64,000 nucleotides of DNA from Amaranthus tricolor (Eukaryota > Streptophyta > Magnoliopsida > Caryophyllales > Amaranthaceae), in assembly GCF_026212465.1 (NCBI RefSeq), contig NC_080053.1:18584608-18648607 (forward strand), given 5' to 3'. A program made the translations under genes and the position numbers. Of the stretch, positions 34,431 to 46,620 are shown in pieces. The notes beneath the pieces are model-generated. The model was not told where the DNA came from. It made no database searches and saw only the letters and a program-made list of their open reading frames with translations. The stretch's first letter is position 1. Each line of letters begins with the position of its first letter.

Positions 34431-34939
34431 TAAGCAAATACTTTTTTTATGTGAATAATTAATAATTATCCAAAAAACAATTATCAAAATAGTTAAATTA
34501 CTATATATATGAAAATTAAAAATTTTCCGTGTATTGCATGAGCATTATACTAGGAGTAGTTAATTCTAATTGGGATAAAATCAACTTGAGTTGGGTTTTA
34601 AATGGAATTAAGCAAAAGGTAGAGGTAATTGAGGTATAGATTAGATAAAAAGTAGGGGTAAAATTAACGCTTACAGAGTTGTTTTTTTTACCAAAAATAG
34701 TAATGTAGCAATTAATTTGAAATGATTAAAAAAGAAAAGTGCAGCAAGTATAATGGAACATATGAAGTATTAAGGAATAAGTTGAGACTAATTTTAATAA
34801 GCATTATTGCATTTGGCAAATTACTATGAATTTGCCAAGTTGAATTTTACGTCTCCTTATTAAATTGTATGATATCATAATTCTCCTACTTTCTATGCCT
34901 TTCATTTATGTTTTTTTACTTGTTTTTATGCTTCTTTGA
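34431..34939. other. AT-rich, no gene seen
   Basis: No ORF, repeat or regulatory signal that I can support. Confidence 0.6.
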
Positions 34940-37339
34940 ACTGTCAATTATGAACCCGACCCGCTAAACCCGCTAAACCCGACCCGCAAAAAGCGGGTTT
35001 TGAACAAATTTTTTTAAAAAGTGACTCGTTTAACCCGCTTTTTTAAACCCGCAAAAAATGGGTCAAAAACGGGTCGGGTTGGACCCGTCGGGTTTCAACC
35101 CTTAAAATTAAAAAATTAAAACAGAAAAAGGCGCTTCATTTCATTTCATCCTCATTCCTCAGCCGGCCCTAAATCATTTCTTCAGTCTTCTTCATCCTCA
35201 CTCCTCAGTCGCTTCTTCCTTCTTCTTCATCCTCATCCGCTTCTTCCTTCTTCTTCATCCTCAGCCGCTTCTTCTTCATCCTCAGCCTCAGGCGACCTCA
35301 GCCCTAAATCAATGGGACGTCGAGCTTCAAGTATTAGCCGCCGCCGCCCTCCATTCCCACGAAAAGGGTGTTCGCCATCACCTCTTGGACAATTCTTTTC
35401 TTCTTCATCATCTCCCACTCCTCAAGAAGGTAATTTGAAGTACCAATTTCATTTGTTTACTTGTTGACTTGTTACTAATTTCATTTGTTTTCTGCCATCA
35501 CCTTCGTATTTTCATTATCATGATTTTGATTTTGGATACTTCATACTTAACTATTTTGGTTTCTCAATTAATTTTGGTTTCTCAATTAATTTTGGTTTCT
35601 GAGTTGTTCTGAATTGTGATTTTGGAATTTATGATTGTCAGTTTCTGGGTTCCCAAATCATCACCCTCCATTACCCATCACCCTCCATTGTCAAGATCTT
35701 CTTTTGCGAGCTTAACAAACTGTACACTGCTTCTTTCTCTTGCTGTTACATTTGGAATCGGATCTAATATCGTGGTTTCATGTTCTCTAATTGATTTTTA
35801 AAAGTGGTATTGATTTTTAAATTTAAGTGTAATGTTGCAAGCTAAATCACATGTAAAGGTTAATGTTTATGCTTGTCCTACCTCAAAGATTTCTTTTTAA
35901 GAGAGGGTAGAAATTTGATAATAAATGAAGAGATGTAAATGAACCTGTAATCTACATTGTTTTGTAGGAGTTGAGCCAAATGATGATAGTAACAATCCTG
36001 GAACAGCAAACTTCGAGGAAGGAATTATCCAACAGCAAACTTGTATTTGATGAATGTCTGGTTAATTGAGTCTCTCATTGAGTTATTGTAATATTGAGGA
36101 TGAGTCGATAAGCAATATGGCGAAGGGCATGAAGGCTAAATTTGATAAGTATTGGGAAAACTATAGCATGATTCTTTCCATGGCTGTCATTTTAGATCCT
36201 CGCTTAAAACTTCAATATGTGAAGTTATGTTTTGTGCAATTAGATGGTAGAAGTGCTGAATATAAGACTGAGAAAGTGAAAGAAAGTCTCTTCAAGCTAT
36301 GTGAAGAGTATTCACAAGTTGATATTTCTCCCCTTGGTTGTACTAGAGTTGGAAGCGGGAATGCAAGTCTTGCTGTAAGTTTTATTCTTAACCTTTTGAT
36401 ATTATGTTGTACTTAAATTTGTTATTCAATAATTATTAATAGAAGTTCTCTTGTTTTGTAGGCGTTTTCATCTTATGAGAATTCTTCTTCTCAAGGTAGA
36501 ACACAACTAGATGACTACTTAGGTGAGCATAAATTGGATCCTTTGTCGGATTTGGATGTTCTTGGTTGGTGGAAGGATAATGCTAAAAGGTTTCCACAAG
36601 TTGCAAGTATGGCAAGAGATTTGTTAAGTATTCCAATTACTACTGTTGCTTCCGAGTCGAGTTTTAGCTTGGGAAGTAGGATACTAACAAAATGGAGAGC
36701 TTCCGGAGAGTGCCGAGACTTTGGTCACAACCCGAAGTTGGCTATATGGATATGATGTTGAAAATGGTAAATTGTCTTTCTTTTTTTGCATTTTGAGAAA
36801 TAAAGAGATTCATAGCTAATTAAATAATTCGTTTTTTATTTGTGTGAAGATAACAATTCTCTTGAAGACGGTGTTGAAATTCCGATTTTGCGGGATCCAA
36901 ACAAAGAACCTCAAGTTATCGGCGTAGAAGAAAGCGGAGTTGAAATTCTTGAAGATGATGATTTTTAGTAAATGTTGTCTTAGGTTATTAAATAGTAGAC
37001 TATGAACAAGTTTATTAAATTGTAATTGTCATACTTTGTTGAACTAATTTTATTTTCTGTTTCATGTAACTTTTGATATGTACTCTATATAAGTTACAAT
37101 TTTATCGTAATAGGTACATATTAATATATTATCGTAATATGTACATATACATATTAATATATTATCATTGACGTAAATTATTTTTTCAAAAAAGTGCAAA
37201 ACCCAGTGGGTCAACCCGAACCCGACAACTTAGGGTCTTAAACAAGGTAGTCAAAACCCGAAATCGTAATTTTTTAAACCCGTTCAACCCGAACTCGAAA
37301 ATTTTTATACAACCTGACCCGTCTGACCTGTTTGACAGG
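34940..37339 (+). mobile_element. hAT transposon relic
   Basis: Both ends are crowded with cgggtt/aacccg words (34955-35100 and 37200-37325). The left end actgtcaa and right end ttgacagg are approximate inverted repeats, and TTCTTTGA (34932-34939) and TTCTTTGG (37340-37347) are a 7-of-8 duplication, so the limits are probable. Transposase pieces are on the plus strand. A CT/TC-rich leader (35110-35430) precedes them. The N-terminal half of the transposase (BED finger, first catalytic region) is not seen, so the element is internally deleted. Confidence 0.72.
36066..36968 (+). pseudogene. hAT transposase C-terminal half
   Basis: Three exon-like pieces. The first (36066 to about 36379) contains MKAKFDKYWENYSMILSMAV and ILDPRLKLQYV, the part of plant hAT transposases before the C-terminus. 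The second (about 36462-36765) contains LDVLGWWKDNAKRFPQVASM and ARDLLSIPITTVASESSFSL, the hAT dimerisation domain, where the usual FS-x-G reads FSLG. The third (about 36850-36968) ends VEILEDDDF before a TAG. Probable introns lie between them. Nothing N-terminal to this is left, so it cannot be active. Confidence 0.82.
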
Positions 37340-37943
37340 TTCTTTGGTTTGTTATTAATATTTGTTTTTGTCTGGCGTTACCCTTCTTTTCTTGCTATTG
37401 GTTTCCTTTATAATATGTTTATGGTATTTTATTTTATTTTTAAGTCTTTTTCAAGTCAATATTCTCAGTAGCCACAACTCAAATTGCCTATATTCTTACA
37501 AAAGTTATTTGCAGTTGAAGTGTTTGAAGAAACTCTATGCAAATCGGGTATTTAAAATTCTACCACTCAACCTAAGATGAGTGTTAGAAAGTAAAATTAC
37601 TTTGGAAAAAATCAGTTATCATTTTTAAATAATCATATTTGAATCCTTATTATTTAATTATATTATTATTGTTATAAATTAAAAAATCACACTATACATT
37701 AATTGATTTAAAATGACAAAATAAAAATAATTTTAAATCCCAAAATTAGTTTATGAAATTCTTCATGCATGTAACGGAGTACGATAACGTTGAAGAATAA
37801 TCCAAACATATCTTCGTAAACAAGAAAATTTTATAGAAGCCGTCACCATATTTCTCTCTCATCGAAACCACTCGTTAAACCTCCCAAAATCCTCACCTAC
37901 CGACTACCAGCAAATCCCCAAACTCGTGCGAGTCAACTCTGCC
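37340..37943 (+). promoter_or_regulatory. Upstream region of the INO80-D-like gene
   Basis: About 600 bp between the hAT end and the start codon: AT-rich, then at 37850-37940 a C/T-rich leader (tttctctctcatcg...) typical of plant 5' untranslated regions. I see no clear TATA box. Confidence 0.4.
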
Positions 37944-40900
37944 ATGGATGAACCTTCGGGTTCAGGACCACCAACAACAACAATCACTAACTCAGAAGAC
38001 GACGAGGACACGATCTTAGCGAAATCAAAGGTCTTAACTCGGAAAGAAGTATTAAAACGTCGAGCGCGTCGACTCACTCGACTCGCCAAGTGTTACCGAG
38101 AGCATTACTGGTCTTTAATGGAGGAAGTGAGAAGAAAACATCGCGAATTTTACTGGAAATATGGTAAGAGTCCTTACATAGAACACAATGGCATCGTTGG
38201 GGAGACAGAATACGACATTGTTCGGAATGGAGTTCTAGAAGATAGTAATGGTGATAACGTTGATGGATGTAATAAATTCGGGTTAAAGTTTGGTGAAAGT
38301 TTCAAATTGTGTGTTTTTTCGGGGTGTAAGGCGAAAGCTATGGCGTTGACGAGCTATTGTGTTGCTCATATTGGGATGGATACCAAGCAATTACTCTATA
38401 AACGCTGCAAATCCCCGCGGACAGTTTTAAGAAGGTTTTAATCTTTGTCTCTTTTATCTGAAGTTTTTCTCTTATTTTTTTTGTTGATTCAATTGTGAAT
38501 TGTTGTTTGAGTTTTGATTTTACTGCTGTATTTTCTCTCGTTTTCTGGTTGTTTATTTGTTTATTTGTTGGAATGATTAATTTGTAGTTGAAGATTTATC
38601 AATGGTAGAAGATTAGACTTTTTCAGTAACTTTAAGTTTAATGTTTTTCTATGGCGAATAATATTTATGGTTGATTATGAATGGAAAATTCAAATTCATA
38701 ACAGATTCTCCTTGGGTTTTCTATAAATTGATTTTCCCACAAATTTAATGTGTGGTTTGGTTTAAATAATTTGTTTTAATGGACCAAATCGGAAAATGTA
38801 GAAAATTTAAGGGCCATAGGTCTATTGATTTTGCATTTTTATAACAAAAATACATTATGAATGAAAATAGGAAAAGCTGTTTTCACACTTGGTAAATGCT
38901 TGTTGTGGGAGTTCATAAAAGTCTAGAGCTATGGTTATTGAACTAGTAAAACTTGTGATTGTGGATGATAAACTGCAGGAATGATTATTGTTTAAATACT
39001 CAATTTGTGGCGTTGGAGGAAAATGTAATAGATGTGTCGATGTGAGGGGGAGATTAGAGACGAGAAAAGAAAGAAACTACTGTTTTTCATTGTAGGGATT
39101 GGAAAGCATTATCATAATAATTATAATAGAGGAATTGAAACTTTGGAAGGAAGTGATGGGAGTATGCCAACCAGAGCTGTTGTGTTTTCTTTCCAACCAC
39201 AATTTAGTAGGAAAAAGCTGTGTCGGTTTCATTAATGAGAAGGGGAGCTTTTTTGCCCTTAGCAACCAGAAGTTACATACTGTAGTTATGTTTCAGAAAA
39301 ATCCAGTTTTTATATACTTATAATTATAATTAAAGACTCTGATTTTATTAAGTTAAAACATTGATTATAGATTTGGGCTTTGGAGCAAAAATTGAAAGAT
39401 TTATGGTATTGAGAAGAATCTCTTGCAATTTGCGCTCATATTGAATAAAGTTGATAAACTATTGTGTCAGGGAAGCAAAAACTCACTGAGTTGAAGTTTT
39501 AGTGCGAAAGATTTAAAACTGATGATGTAGTAAATAGTAATATGCAGCTAGCATACCATTGCTTACAATATTCCTTCTTTGTTTTTGGAGATAGAGAGTG
39601 TGATATGTGTATTACACAGGGTTGGATATGATTACTCTATTTGTGCATATAGTAAGATGGAAGTTTGTTTGACTTTAAGAGAAAGGGTAGGATCACTAAC
39701 TCTTGGGTTTTTGGAGCTTGGCTGTATACTTATGGGCGGGAAAAGAGATTTTGGCATTACTTTTAAGGGCTTCTTCTGAATCCACTCTGTTTGCCCGAGT
39801 ATTTTGATCATAGGCATTTTAACTTGGTAATGTAATTCAGACTTTGGGTAGTTTATTGCAGAGTTTCCTCTTTGTTGTAAGATAAGGATTGATGAATAGA
39901 GTGCATTCACTTCCTTTATATTTCGAGTCAAATTTAGTACGTGAAATCTCTTTGCACATGGTTTAAATTTAATTTTATATTATTACCCCTATTGTTTGAA
40001 ATGGTAGATAACATTGACTTCGATGATCAATGCTTTTTGAGTTTTACGTGTAAGTTGCCGTAATCTACATGACACTACAGTGTGAAAATGTAAAATTTAG
40101 TAGTGTTCTGTAGTATACTTTTGTTGTGGGAAATTTTTTTTTGTTGTTTTCGGAATAATTGGGCTTACAATTTTATACACTACTTTGTTGATCTTTAATT
40201 CCATATATAGCCAACTATTGAACTATCTGCATAGGATTAGCAAATTTATGCACATCTATAATCATAATCCTTGTGTCACCATTATTTTACTTATTCTATT
40301 ATAGGAGATAAATTAATGGTTCATATAGTTTACCCCGTCTTTTGGTAGGTTTTAGCATTATTGTTGTTTTTCTGCTATTGCAATCTGACATTTTTGTTAT
40401 ATAGGAAATGATAAACAAAGGCTTACCTTTGATCTAGGCAAGTAAATTGTGGCTCATTTATCTTGAGATAGGAGGAATAGATTCATCCTAAAGCTTGAAA
40501 TGATGGGATTTGAGTAGGAAACTATTGGATGGTGTCTCTTTATCAATGCGTGTCACACTTATTCAAACTTGTTGCTGTAAAAATTATGTGGATTATTATG
40601 CTCATATTGGAGACAATAGTTTAGAAATCAATGCTTTTGGTTACTTGGTTTTTGATGTAACAATCTCATATAAGAATTTTTGGATATAAGTGATGAGGTC
40701 ATTTACAATAGAGAGGCTAGGGAGGTCATGAGGTGATTCCAAAATTACCAGTTGATTGTTGAAGTTAAAGAGGACTTTTAGATAGGGAACTGTTGTTTTT
40801 GTTGACAATTTAAAGTATGATCAGTTTTTGAATTGATTGATACTATTTATGTTTTTCCAAAAGATTGCCCCATTTGTCTCTAAGTAAGTTTTAACTTTTA

Positions 40901-42242
40901 AGTGCATGATGCAAGTGCGGTCCTCCATCTTCTGCACATGGATAAGAGAGAAGACAATGTCAACCAAAAAGATGATTGAGGCAATCTTTGATGGGCACCC
41001 AATACAGCGTCTGGAGCAATTGGGTGTATTGCATGTTGTATCTATATGATTGACAATGTGAACTACTGGTGGCGGAGAAGCAAGGACTTCAGAGATGTTA
41101 GCTATTAGTGAATGTCGGTGAAGGGACTTGAGACTGGTTTGGAAAGAAGAAAAAGATTAGAACTATTTTTCCTTCCTTGTATTGCAATATTGGTAGAAAA
41201 TAATGAGAATTGGGTTTTGTAGTACTGTACTTGCCTTCGAATTGAGGTTTCATGTTGTGAACATATGCAATGCTGGGGAATTAGAGTTGCATTGCATTAG
41301 AATATAAAATCATGACTTCGAATATTGAACCAGTTGCTAAGTAAACTAATTGGTGTCCAAGTAAATGAAAATGTTAATGTCCAAAAGAGCTCTTATTCTT
41401 TGTTGACTGCTTTTAGAAGGAGAATAAGGGTTGTAATCTAGTAACTGATACTGGCAACTCTTATGTATTTGCTTTTGTAAGAGACAGTTCTAATATCGTA
41501 TATGAGTTATAGTGGAAGTACATTCATGCTTAATTACTGCAGCCATAGTTTACTGTTGATTGCATCATCACAATCTGATTTTCATGCGTTTCATCTTAAT
41601 GATTGATATAATTATTCTTACTAATTTGTGATTTTTTCAGTTGTACATAGTTGTAAAGAATTACTTCTATGGAGATATATTACTTGTATATAGTTGTAAT
41701 AGCCTTCACACTTGCTTATTGACCAACTCTTTTTTTGGAAGTTAGACAACTAAAAGTGCGAAGAATAGCTGTGAATTTTCACGGTAATTTTTATTTTCTT
41801 AAGTCTTAACTTAATAGGATGAAGTGTAAAATGATAATAAGTTAGCAAAGTAATCCTCCTTCCGTTTTAGAGCAAGTGTGTCATTTACTTTTGCACAATG
41901 CTTAGGAAATGTTAGTAGGTGTGGATTTAGAGTTGGGGAATTTTATAAGACTTAAACAAATATGAACCACAAATTGCTGTCTAAATAGAAAAATATGACA
42001 CTAGTATTAAAACTACCCAAAATAGAAATGAGACACTTGCTCGGAGGAATTTTGTGTTTGTTCACATGTATTTCGAAATTACAATCACATGATTACAATT
42101 AATTGCATAGAAGAGTGATTTTTAATGCAATCTTTATAGGTAAATGTTGTTTTCTATGTTTACCTTTCTTGAGTCTTATCCCTCTTACATTTGAAAATTT
42201 TTCAATGACAAAAATGTCAAACCATTTATCCCAAGTCATTCG

Positions 42243-42314
<72 letters not shown>

Positions 42315-43165
42315 TGTATCTTTGGTGCTTTTGTATTGAGTGTGATTCCTCAAATTTTTATTTACTCAACAATGAAGGGTAGATATCGTTGAAATAGAAG
42401 AGAAGTTACAGTTTGTGTTGTGGGATAGAGCTGGTTTTCTGAAATAGGATGTTTCCAAGATCATTCTAAGCTCTAACGGCCCGTTTGGTTGTTGGTATTA
42501 AATGGTAGTAATGGGAAGGATTTGTAGTGTAAATTTTCATGAAATATACCATGTTATTCTCATGGTAATGAAACTTTGATCATAAAAGAAGTTTTTTATT
42601 ACAAGTTTTCAGTATCACCTAGTGTAATTTGCTGGCTAATTCGTTTTTTGAATTTGTGATTTACTCAAATTTTCTGAAGAATAGCCCAAAACCGACAATA
42701 TTTCGCTTTTTTTGATTCGCGATTTGCGAGGAGATTAGCGAATCATGTGAGTCTGTGACACTAATACCACCTAATATGAAAATTTTTTCTATTTATAATT
42801 GTTCTAGTGGCGAAATTCATATGAAAACTTTTTCTATTTATGATAATTTCAGTTTGCTGATTTTTTTTTTTCGTGACAGCTACCAATCACCAAGTGACGG
42901 GAAGTTCAGGGATCCCCTTATGTGTAGCAATACAGTACTGAAATCCGTCTCTCCCTATCTGTGCCATAGACATGCGCAAGACATGAAGAAACAAATCTCC
43001 CTATCTTTGAAAAAGAGTGGTGCTTCAGTTTCCCTATCTACAAAGATTGCTTCGAAGTTCCATTTCCATCATGTGATAAATGAGTATGTTAACCATATTC
43101 AATCCGGAAGAAGAGCTGCTGCAAAAGATTTAATTGGTATTGCAAATGGCAATAACAGTTCTTGA
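37944..43165 (+). CDS. INO80 complex subunit D-like protein (two exons)
   Basis: Coding exons 37944-38434 and 42880-43165 give 258 residues. The start is ATGGATGAACC at 37944; the open frame extends upstream without another ATG. Splicing AG/GTTTTA to GTGACAG/CTACC joins in phase 2 and keeps the frame (...TVLR-S-YQSPSDGK...). The N-terminus is acidic (NSEDDEDT). A basic helical stretch RKEVLKRRARRLTRLAKCYR follows, as in plant INO80-D/NSL2-like proteins. Then come a Cys-His cluster CVFSGCKAKAMALTSYCVAH and a second one, MCSNTVLKSVSPYLCHRH, which together match the C3Hc3H potential DNA-binding domain. The C-terminus has SKFHFHHVINEYVNHIQSGR. Expected nuclear, in chromatin remodelling. It is the only intact-looking host gene here. 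Confidence 0.85.
38435..42879 (+). other. 4.4-kb intron of the INO80-D-like gene
   Basis: Begins GTTTTA and ends in a T-run and GTGACAG. It holds an (AT)n microsatellite and, at about 42478, ggcccgtttggttg, a phrase often found at DNA-transposon ends, but no second end. Open stretches at 39032-39931 have no recognisable domains. Unusually long for a plant intron and AT-rich throughout. Confidence 0.75.
42245..42312. repeat. (AT)n microsatellite in the intron
   Basis: About 34 uninterrupted AT units. Confidence 0.95.
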
Positions 43166-44869
43166 ATATCCCTCCCTACATTTTGTTGCTATCTGAATCG
43201 AGTATATCTGACTGTCACTGAGGAAAACTTGCATCATGATCAAGTAAACATCGAAGAGAAATTTCGCTGGTAGGAGATTAGCTGCTCTCTGCCCTGATTC
43301 CCCTCTTTTGTTGAATGACCTACTGGCCCGTGACTGAACCTACCAGATTATCGACTGCTGACTAATGATCTGTCAGCGAATCAGCTATGCTCGTTCCTGG
43401 TGGCGTTTCATTCTTTTTGGGTCATGATTTAGTAAATATGAGTGTAAATCCATATAATTGCTGTATAGGAGAACAATTTCTACAAATTCTTGGCCAAGGT
43501 TTGATAAGTCGTTAATTCTTTATTGTAATTAAGAGTTATGGGAATGTTTATATCTTGGAATCCGGTGTTTATATCTAATGTTTTTGTTGCTCGGATGATG
43601 GTTTGAATGTGCAACATGAAAGCAAAAGTGTTTCCCAAATATAAAAATAACCATGTTAAAGTTGTAATGTTACAGAAATTAAAACCTAAATTTTCAAATA
43701 ATAGAAAAAAAAAGTATTGGGCGTTTTAATAATTTCAGTATGCTTGATAAAATGAAGGCTTATATTTCAGGAAACTACCTTTTGAAGTATATAATAGTTT
43801 TTTTGAGAAAAAAAACATAACTTGCAATCATTTTAAAATTTCAACTTTTATTTTCTGTATGGAACTTTACTAGGTTTACACAATTTTTTAGTCATGATAA
43901 GACTATTTTTATTAGATTGGTATAATATATACTTATTGTCTTAGGTGATCATTTATAAACTTATGCTGTATTTGGCATCCAATGTGTGAAGGTCACAAAC
44001 GGAAACACATAACTCAATCCGTTACATATTGATAGATTTTGTCAATTTGGATAGATTTGAAGTAACAAAAATAATGTCGCACTTTTTTCTTCTGCTCATA
44101 GGTGCTATTTATCCATTATTTTTGTCATTCTTTTTGCTCTCTTCATACCAAACATATAATAAAAATAACACTTAGTATTATCCTTACCGTTATTTTATAC
44201 ATTCCCTTTCGATTACATTTTAACTTATCATACTAAACACCCCTCAAGCTGATTCATATTTTTAAGCAGCAAATTTAAATGAAGTCAACGAATGATCATA
44301 TTCTACACGTTCAAGATTGATTAAGATAGAAAGTTTAATTTATCTCTTTTAATAGACTAGTTAGTTAGGTGTAGTTTGGTTTACTTAGTCATAGCTAGAT
44401 TCAAATATTTAATGTGAATTTTTGTTTAGGCACCAATTTAAGTTAGCTTTCAATTTTCCCTTTAAACTTCAAAATTTAGGATGTAACTATAAATAGCCCA
44501 TTTGGGATATGGAAAATATAGCTTTGTATTTCCAGTAAAACGTTTAGACTGTTTGTGTACCTTTTATTTCAAGAAACTCTTTTTGAATCAAGAGTGTATC
44601 AAGTCGTCTATGCTAATCAGATCATAATCAAATCTAATTATATGTGGTGTATATGTATTAGAATAAAATTTTAAGAATTCAATATTATCCTACAATAACA
44701 TATTCCACACGTCCAACAAAAAGATTTCCGTTCACACATTGGCTTGAAAATTTGAAGAAAATAAGCGCATTTAAATTAAAAAATCCCCAAAATAAGCTTG
44801 GGGTAAATTTATTTCTCAAAATATGCGTCTTTCTGTCCAAATCTATGGTCCAAACCTATGGTTTAATTC
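43166..44869. other. 3' flank of the gene and AT-rich intergenic sequence
   Basis: The 3' untranslated region probably runs to around 43450-43600. The rest is AT-rich. At 43965-44240 the bounds tgctgtatttggcatcc and catactaaacacccc are weakly inverted, as in a decayed MITE, but I cannot confirm it. Confidence 0.45.
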
Positions 44870-45065
44870 TGTTCGCTGTTAGTAACAGTGAACAACGTAA
44901 TGCTGGTCAAAAAAGTTAGCATGTTTGTTCGCTGTTACTAACGGCGAACAAAGGGAACCCTGGTAAAATTAGGTCAAACCTTTGTTCGTTGTTATTAACA
45001 GCGAACATAGGTTTGACCTTGTTTTTGATTAGGTCTCCTTTGTTCGCTGTCACTAATAGCAAACA
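44870..45065. repeat. Cluster of four 25-bp palindromes
   Basis: Imperfect palindromes of the form TGTTCGCTGTTA-n-TAACAGCGAACA lie at 44870-44894, 44926-44950, 44983-45007 and 45041-45065, with starts 56, 57 and 58 bp apart. The third is nested in a longer palindrome (44971-45019) because its flanks aggtcaaacc and ggtttgacct also pair. Such units are seen in subterminal regions of CACTA-type transposons, and a CACTA DUF4216 fragment lies 1.2 kb downstream, but the origin is not proven. Confidence 0.85.
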
Positions 45066-45146
45066 AACATGTTCACTTCTTTTGACTTTTTTTTTTCTAA
45101 TTAACTTCAAAACTAGACATTGTAAATTTTCAAACTAACCATTACT

Positions 45147-45670
45147 TTGTTTGCTATTCAGAAGTATGAGGAACAGATTTCAGTAGTTGCTGCACTAAGA
45201 GGAACATTGATGGTTAAAACCCATGAAGTAGCCAAGCAGATAATTGAGGAAATGTCCTCAAATGTCCATTGGAGGAAAAAAACAAATATCAAGAAAGGTG
45301 GCACATATGAAGTAGATGCTTTGTTTGCAATTAGAATTATGTGCAAGGATTAGTATAAGGAGGATAGATAAGTTGAGTGTAGGGAACACATTGAAGGCTT
45401 GTGAAGTGTGTTGAATCCAAGGCCATTCACTGTCAGAGTGTGCAGCAGCAAAAAAAATCATCAAGCCAACAAGTCAATGCAATGTATAATCAGGGAAAGC
45501 CACCATTTAACCCATATTCCAACACCTACAATAAAGATTGGAAGCATCATTCCAACTTTTCAGATAAAAACCCCAATGCATCATTGAACCCACCATCGTA
45601 TCACCAATCTCCACAAACTGCATCCCTTACTCAGCGAAGCACTGCACTTCATAGGCCTAGGTGTAGTTAA
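45147..45670 (+). pseudogene. Gag fragment of an Athila/Tat-type gypsy element
   Basis: The first stretch (45147-45353) shows GTLMVKTHEVAKQIIEEMSS, followed by KKGGTYEVDALFAI. This resembles the segment of Athila/Tat Gag in which a 'GG-LM-K-T-x-EA-x-x-LIE-x-MA-x-N' pattern leads to a KKGG-x-x-EVDAL motif. After a stop and frame changes, translation of 45401-45670 gives NAMYNQGKPPFNPYSNTYNK and DWKHHSNFSDKNPNASLNPP, like the proline/asparagine-rich stretch beyond the zinc knuckle in such Gags. The knuckle itself, near 45395-45440, is degraded. No pol follows. Confidence 0.65.
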
Positions 45671-46302
45671 AAGTATGCAAAATTGCTAGATTGTTATCCA
45701 GAAGTGATCCATCACATTGCCTAAGTGTGGTGTCAAATAAGAAAAGACATGTTATTTATACTAGGACATTATACAAAAATAACTTGCCACATGGCTAGTG
45801 TGGCCTCAAATAAGCAAGAAAACTTAAGGTTCAAGCATAGGACTTTAAGAAAAATCAAACGTTTCTAGGTCAAGAATATCTTGGAAGATCTTTAGCTTGA
45901 TTGATAACATTTTAGAGCTGGTATAATTCTTAGAATTGAGGAATTTACATTTGAAGTCTACAAGAGATAAAATGGGTTAGAGAAAAGACCAAAACAGTAG
46001 TAGATGAAAGAAAAAAATATAAATTATAGTGCTCGAGCTAGACAAGGTAGAAATTAGAATGGAGTTGGTGCTATGATAAACAAACATCTAAGGATGTGGT
46101 GGAGGTATTAAGTAAAAACAATAGGATTATAAAAGTGAAAATTGTATATGGCAAAGAGATTTTAAACGTCACAAGTATCAATGCACCGCGAGTGGCGATA
46201 TAAGAATCAGTTTAAAGAAAATTCTGTGAGGATCTCGATAATACGATGCTAAACATACCAATCAATGAGATGCATTTTTTAAATGGTTATTAAAATGGTC
46301 AA
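45671..46302. other. Decayed sequence, no gene seen
   Basis: AT-rich with short open stretches only. Confidence 0.5.
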
Positions 46303-46620
46303 GTGGGGTATGTTGTAGTGGCTACGAAAATGTTCTTTGAGGTTTTAGCTATAAAATTAGGATTACATATAGTTGATTTCAAGATCTCTTTATTCAGAAG
46401 CAAGTGGTTTGATAGTAGACAAGATGTGAAGCAAGATCATCATGGATATTTGAGTCGTGTAAACCTAAGCCTCTTTGGTCATCATAGAAATCTAACTCTA
46501 CATAATTTTCAAGTTGTTCTTAAAAGGGAAGAAGATAATTTTAGGGGTCAAAGATGTTCTCAACGAAGAAGAATTTATCTCCACCTTCTTTGTCCAAATC
46601 CCAAAGATAGTAAATCATGA
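46303..46620 (+). pseudogene. CACTA transposase C-terminal (DUF4216-like) fragment
   Basis: The stretch VVDFK-like ISLFRSKWFDSRQDVKQDHH and then GYLSRVNLSLFGHHRNLTLH matches position by position the DUF4216 pattern of CACTA transposases, where a hydrophobic-LF-K-C-x-W-x-D-x-R segment is followed by GF-x-x-V-N-L-x-x-L-G. Compare the intact form at 59520-59630 in this window. Conserved residues are diluted, so it is an old relic. The last third no longer resembles the family. Confidence 0.55.

Noticed and set aside
35233..35418. Acidic/Gly-rich minus-strand ORF
   Set aside because: It is the complement of a CTT/TCC-rich leader within the hAT relic.
39032..39931. Additional exons in the INO80-D-like intron
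   Set aside because: The open stretches show no domain and are not needed, because exon 1 and exon 2 join in frame with the family's expected order.
42099..42353. ORFs with long Tyr-Ile repeats
   Set aside because: They are translations of the (AT)n microsatellite.
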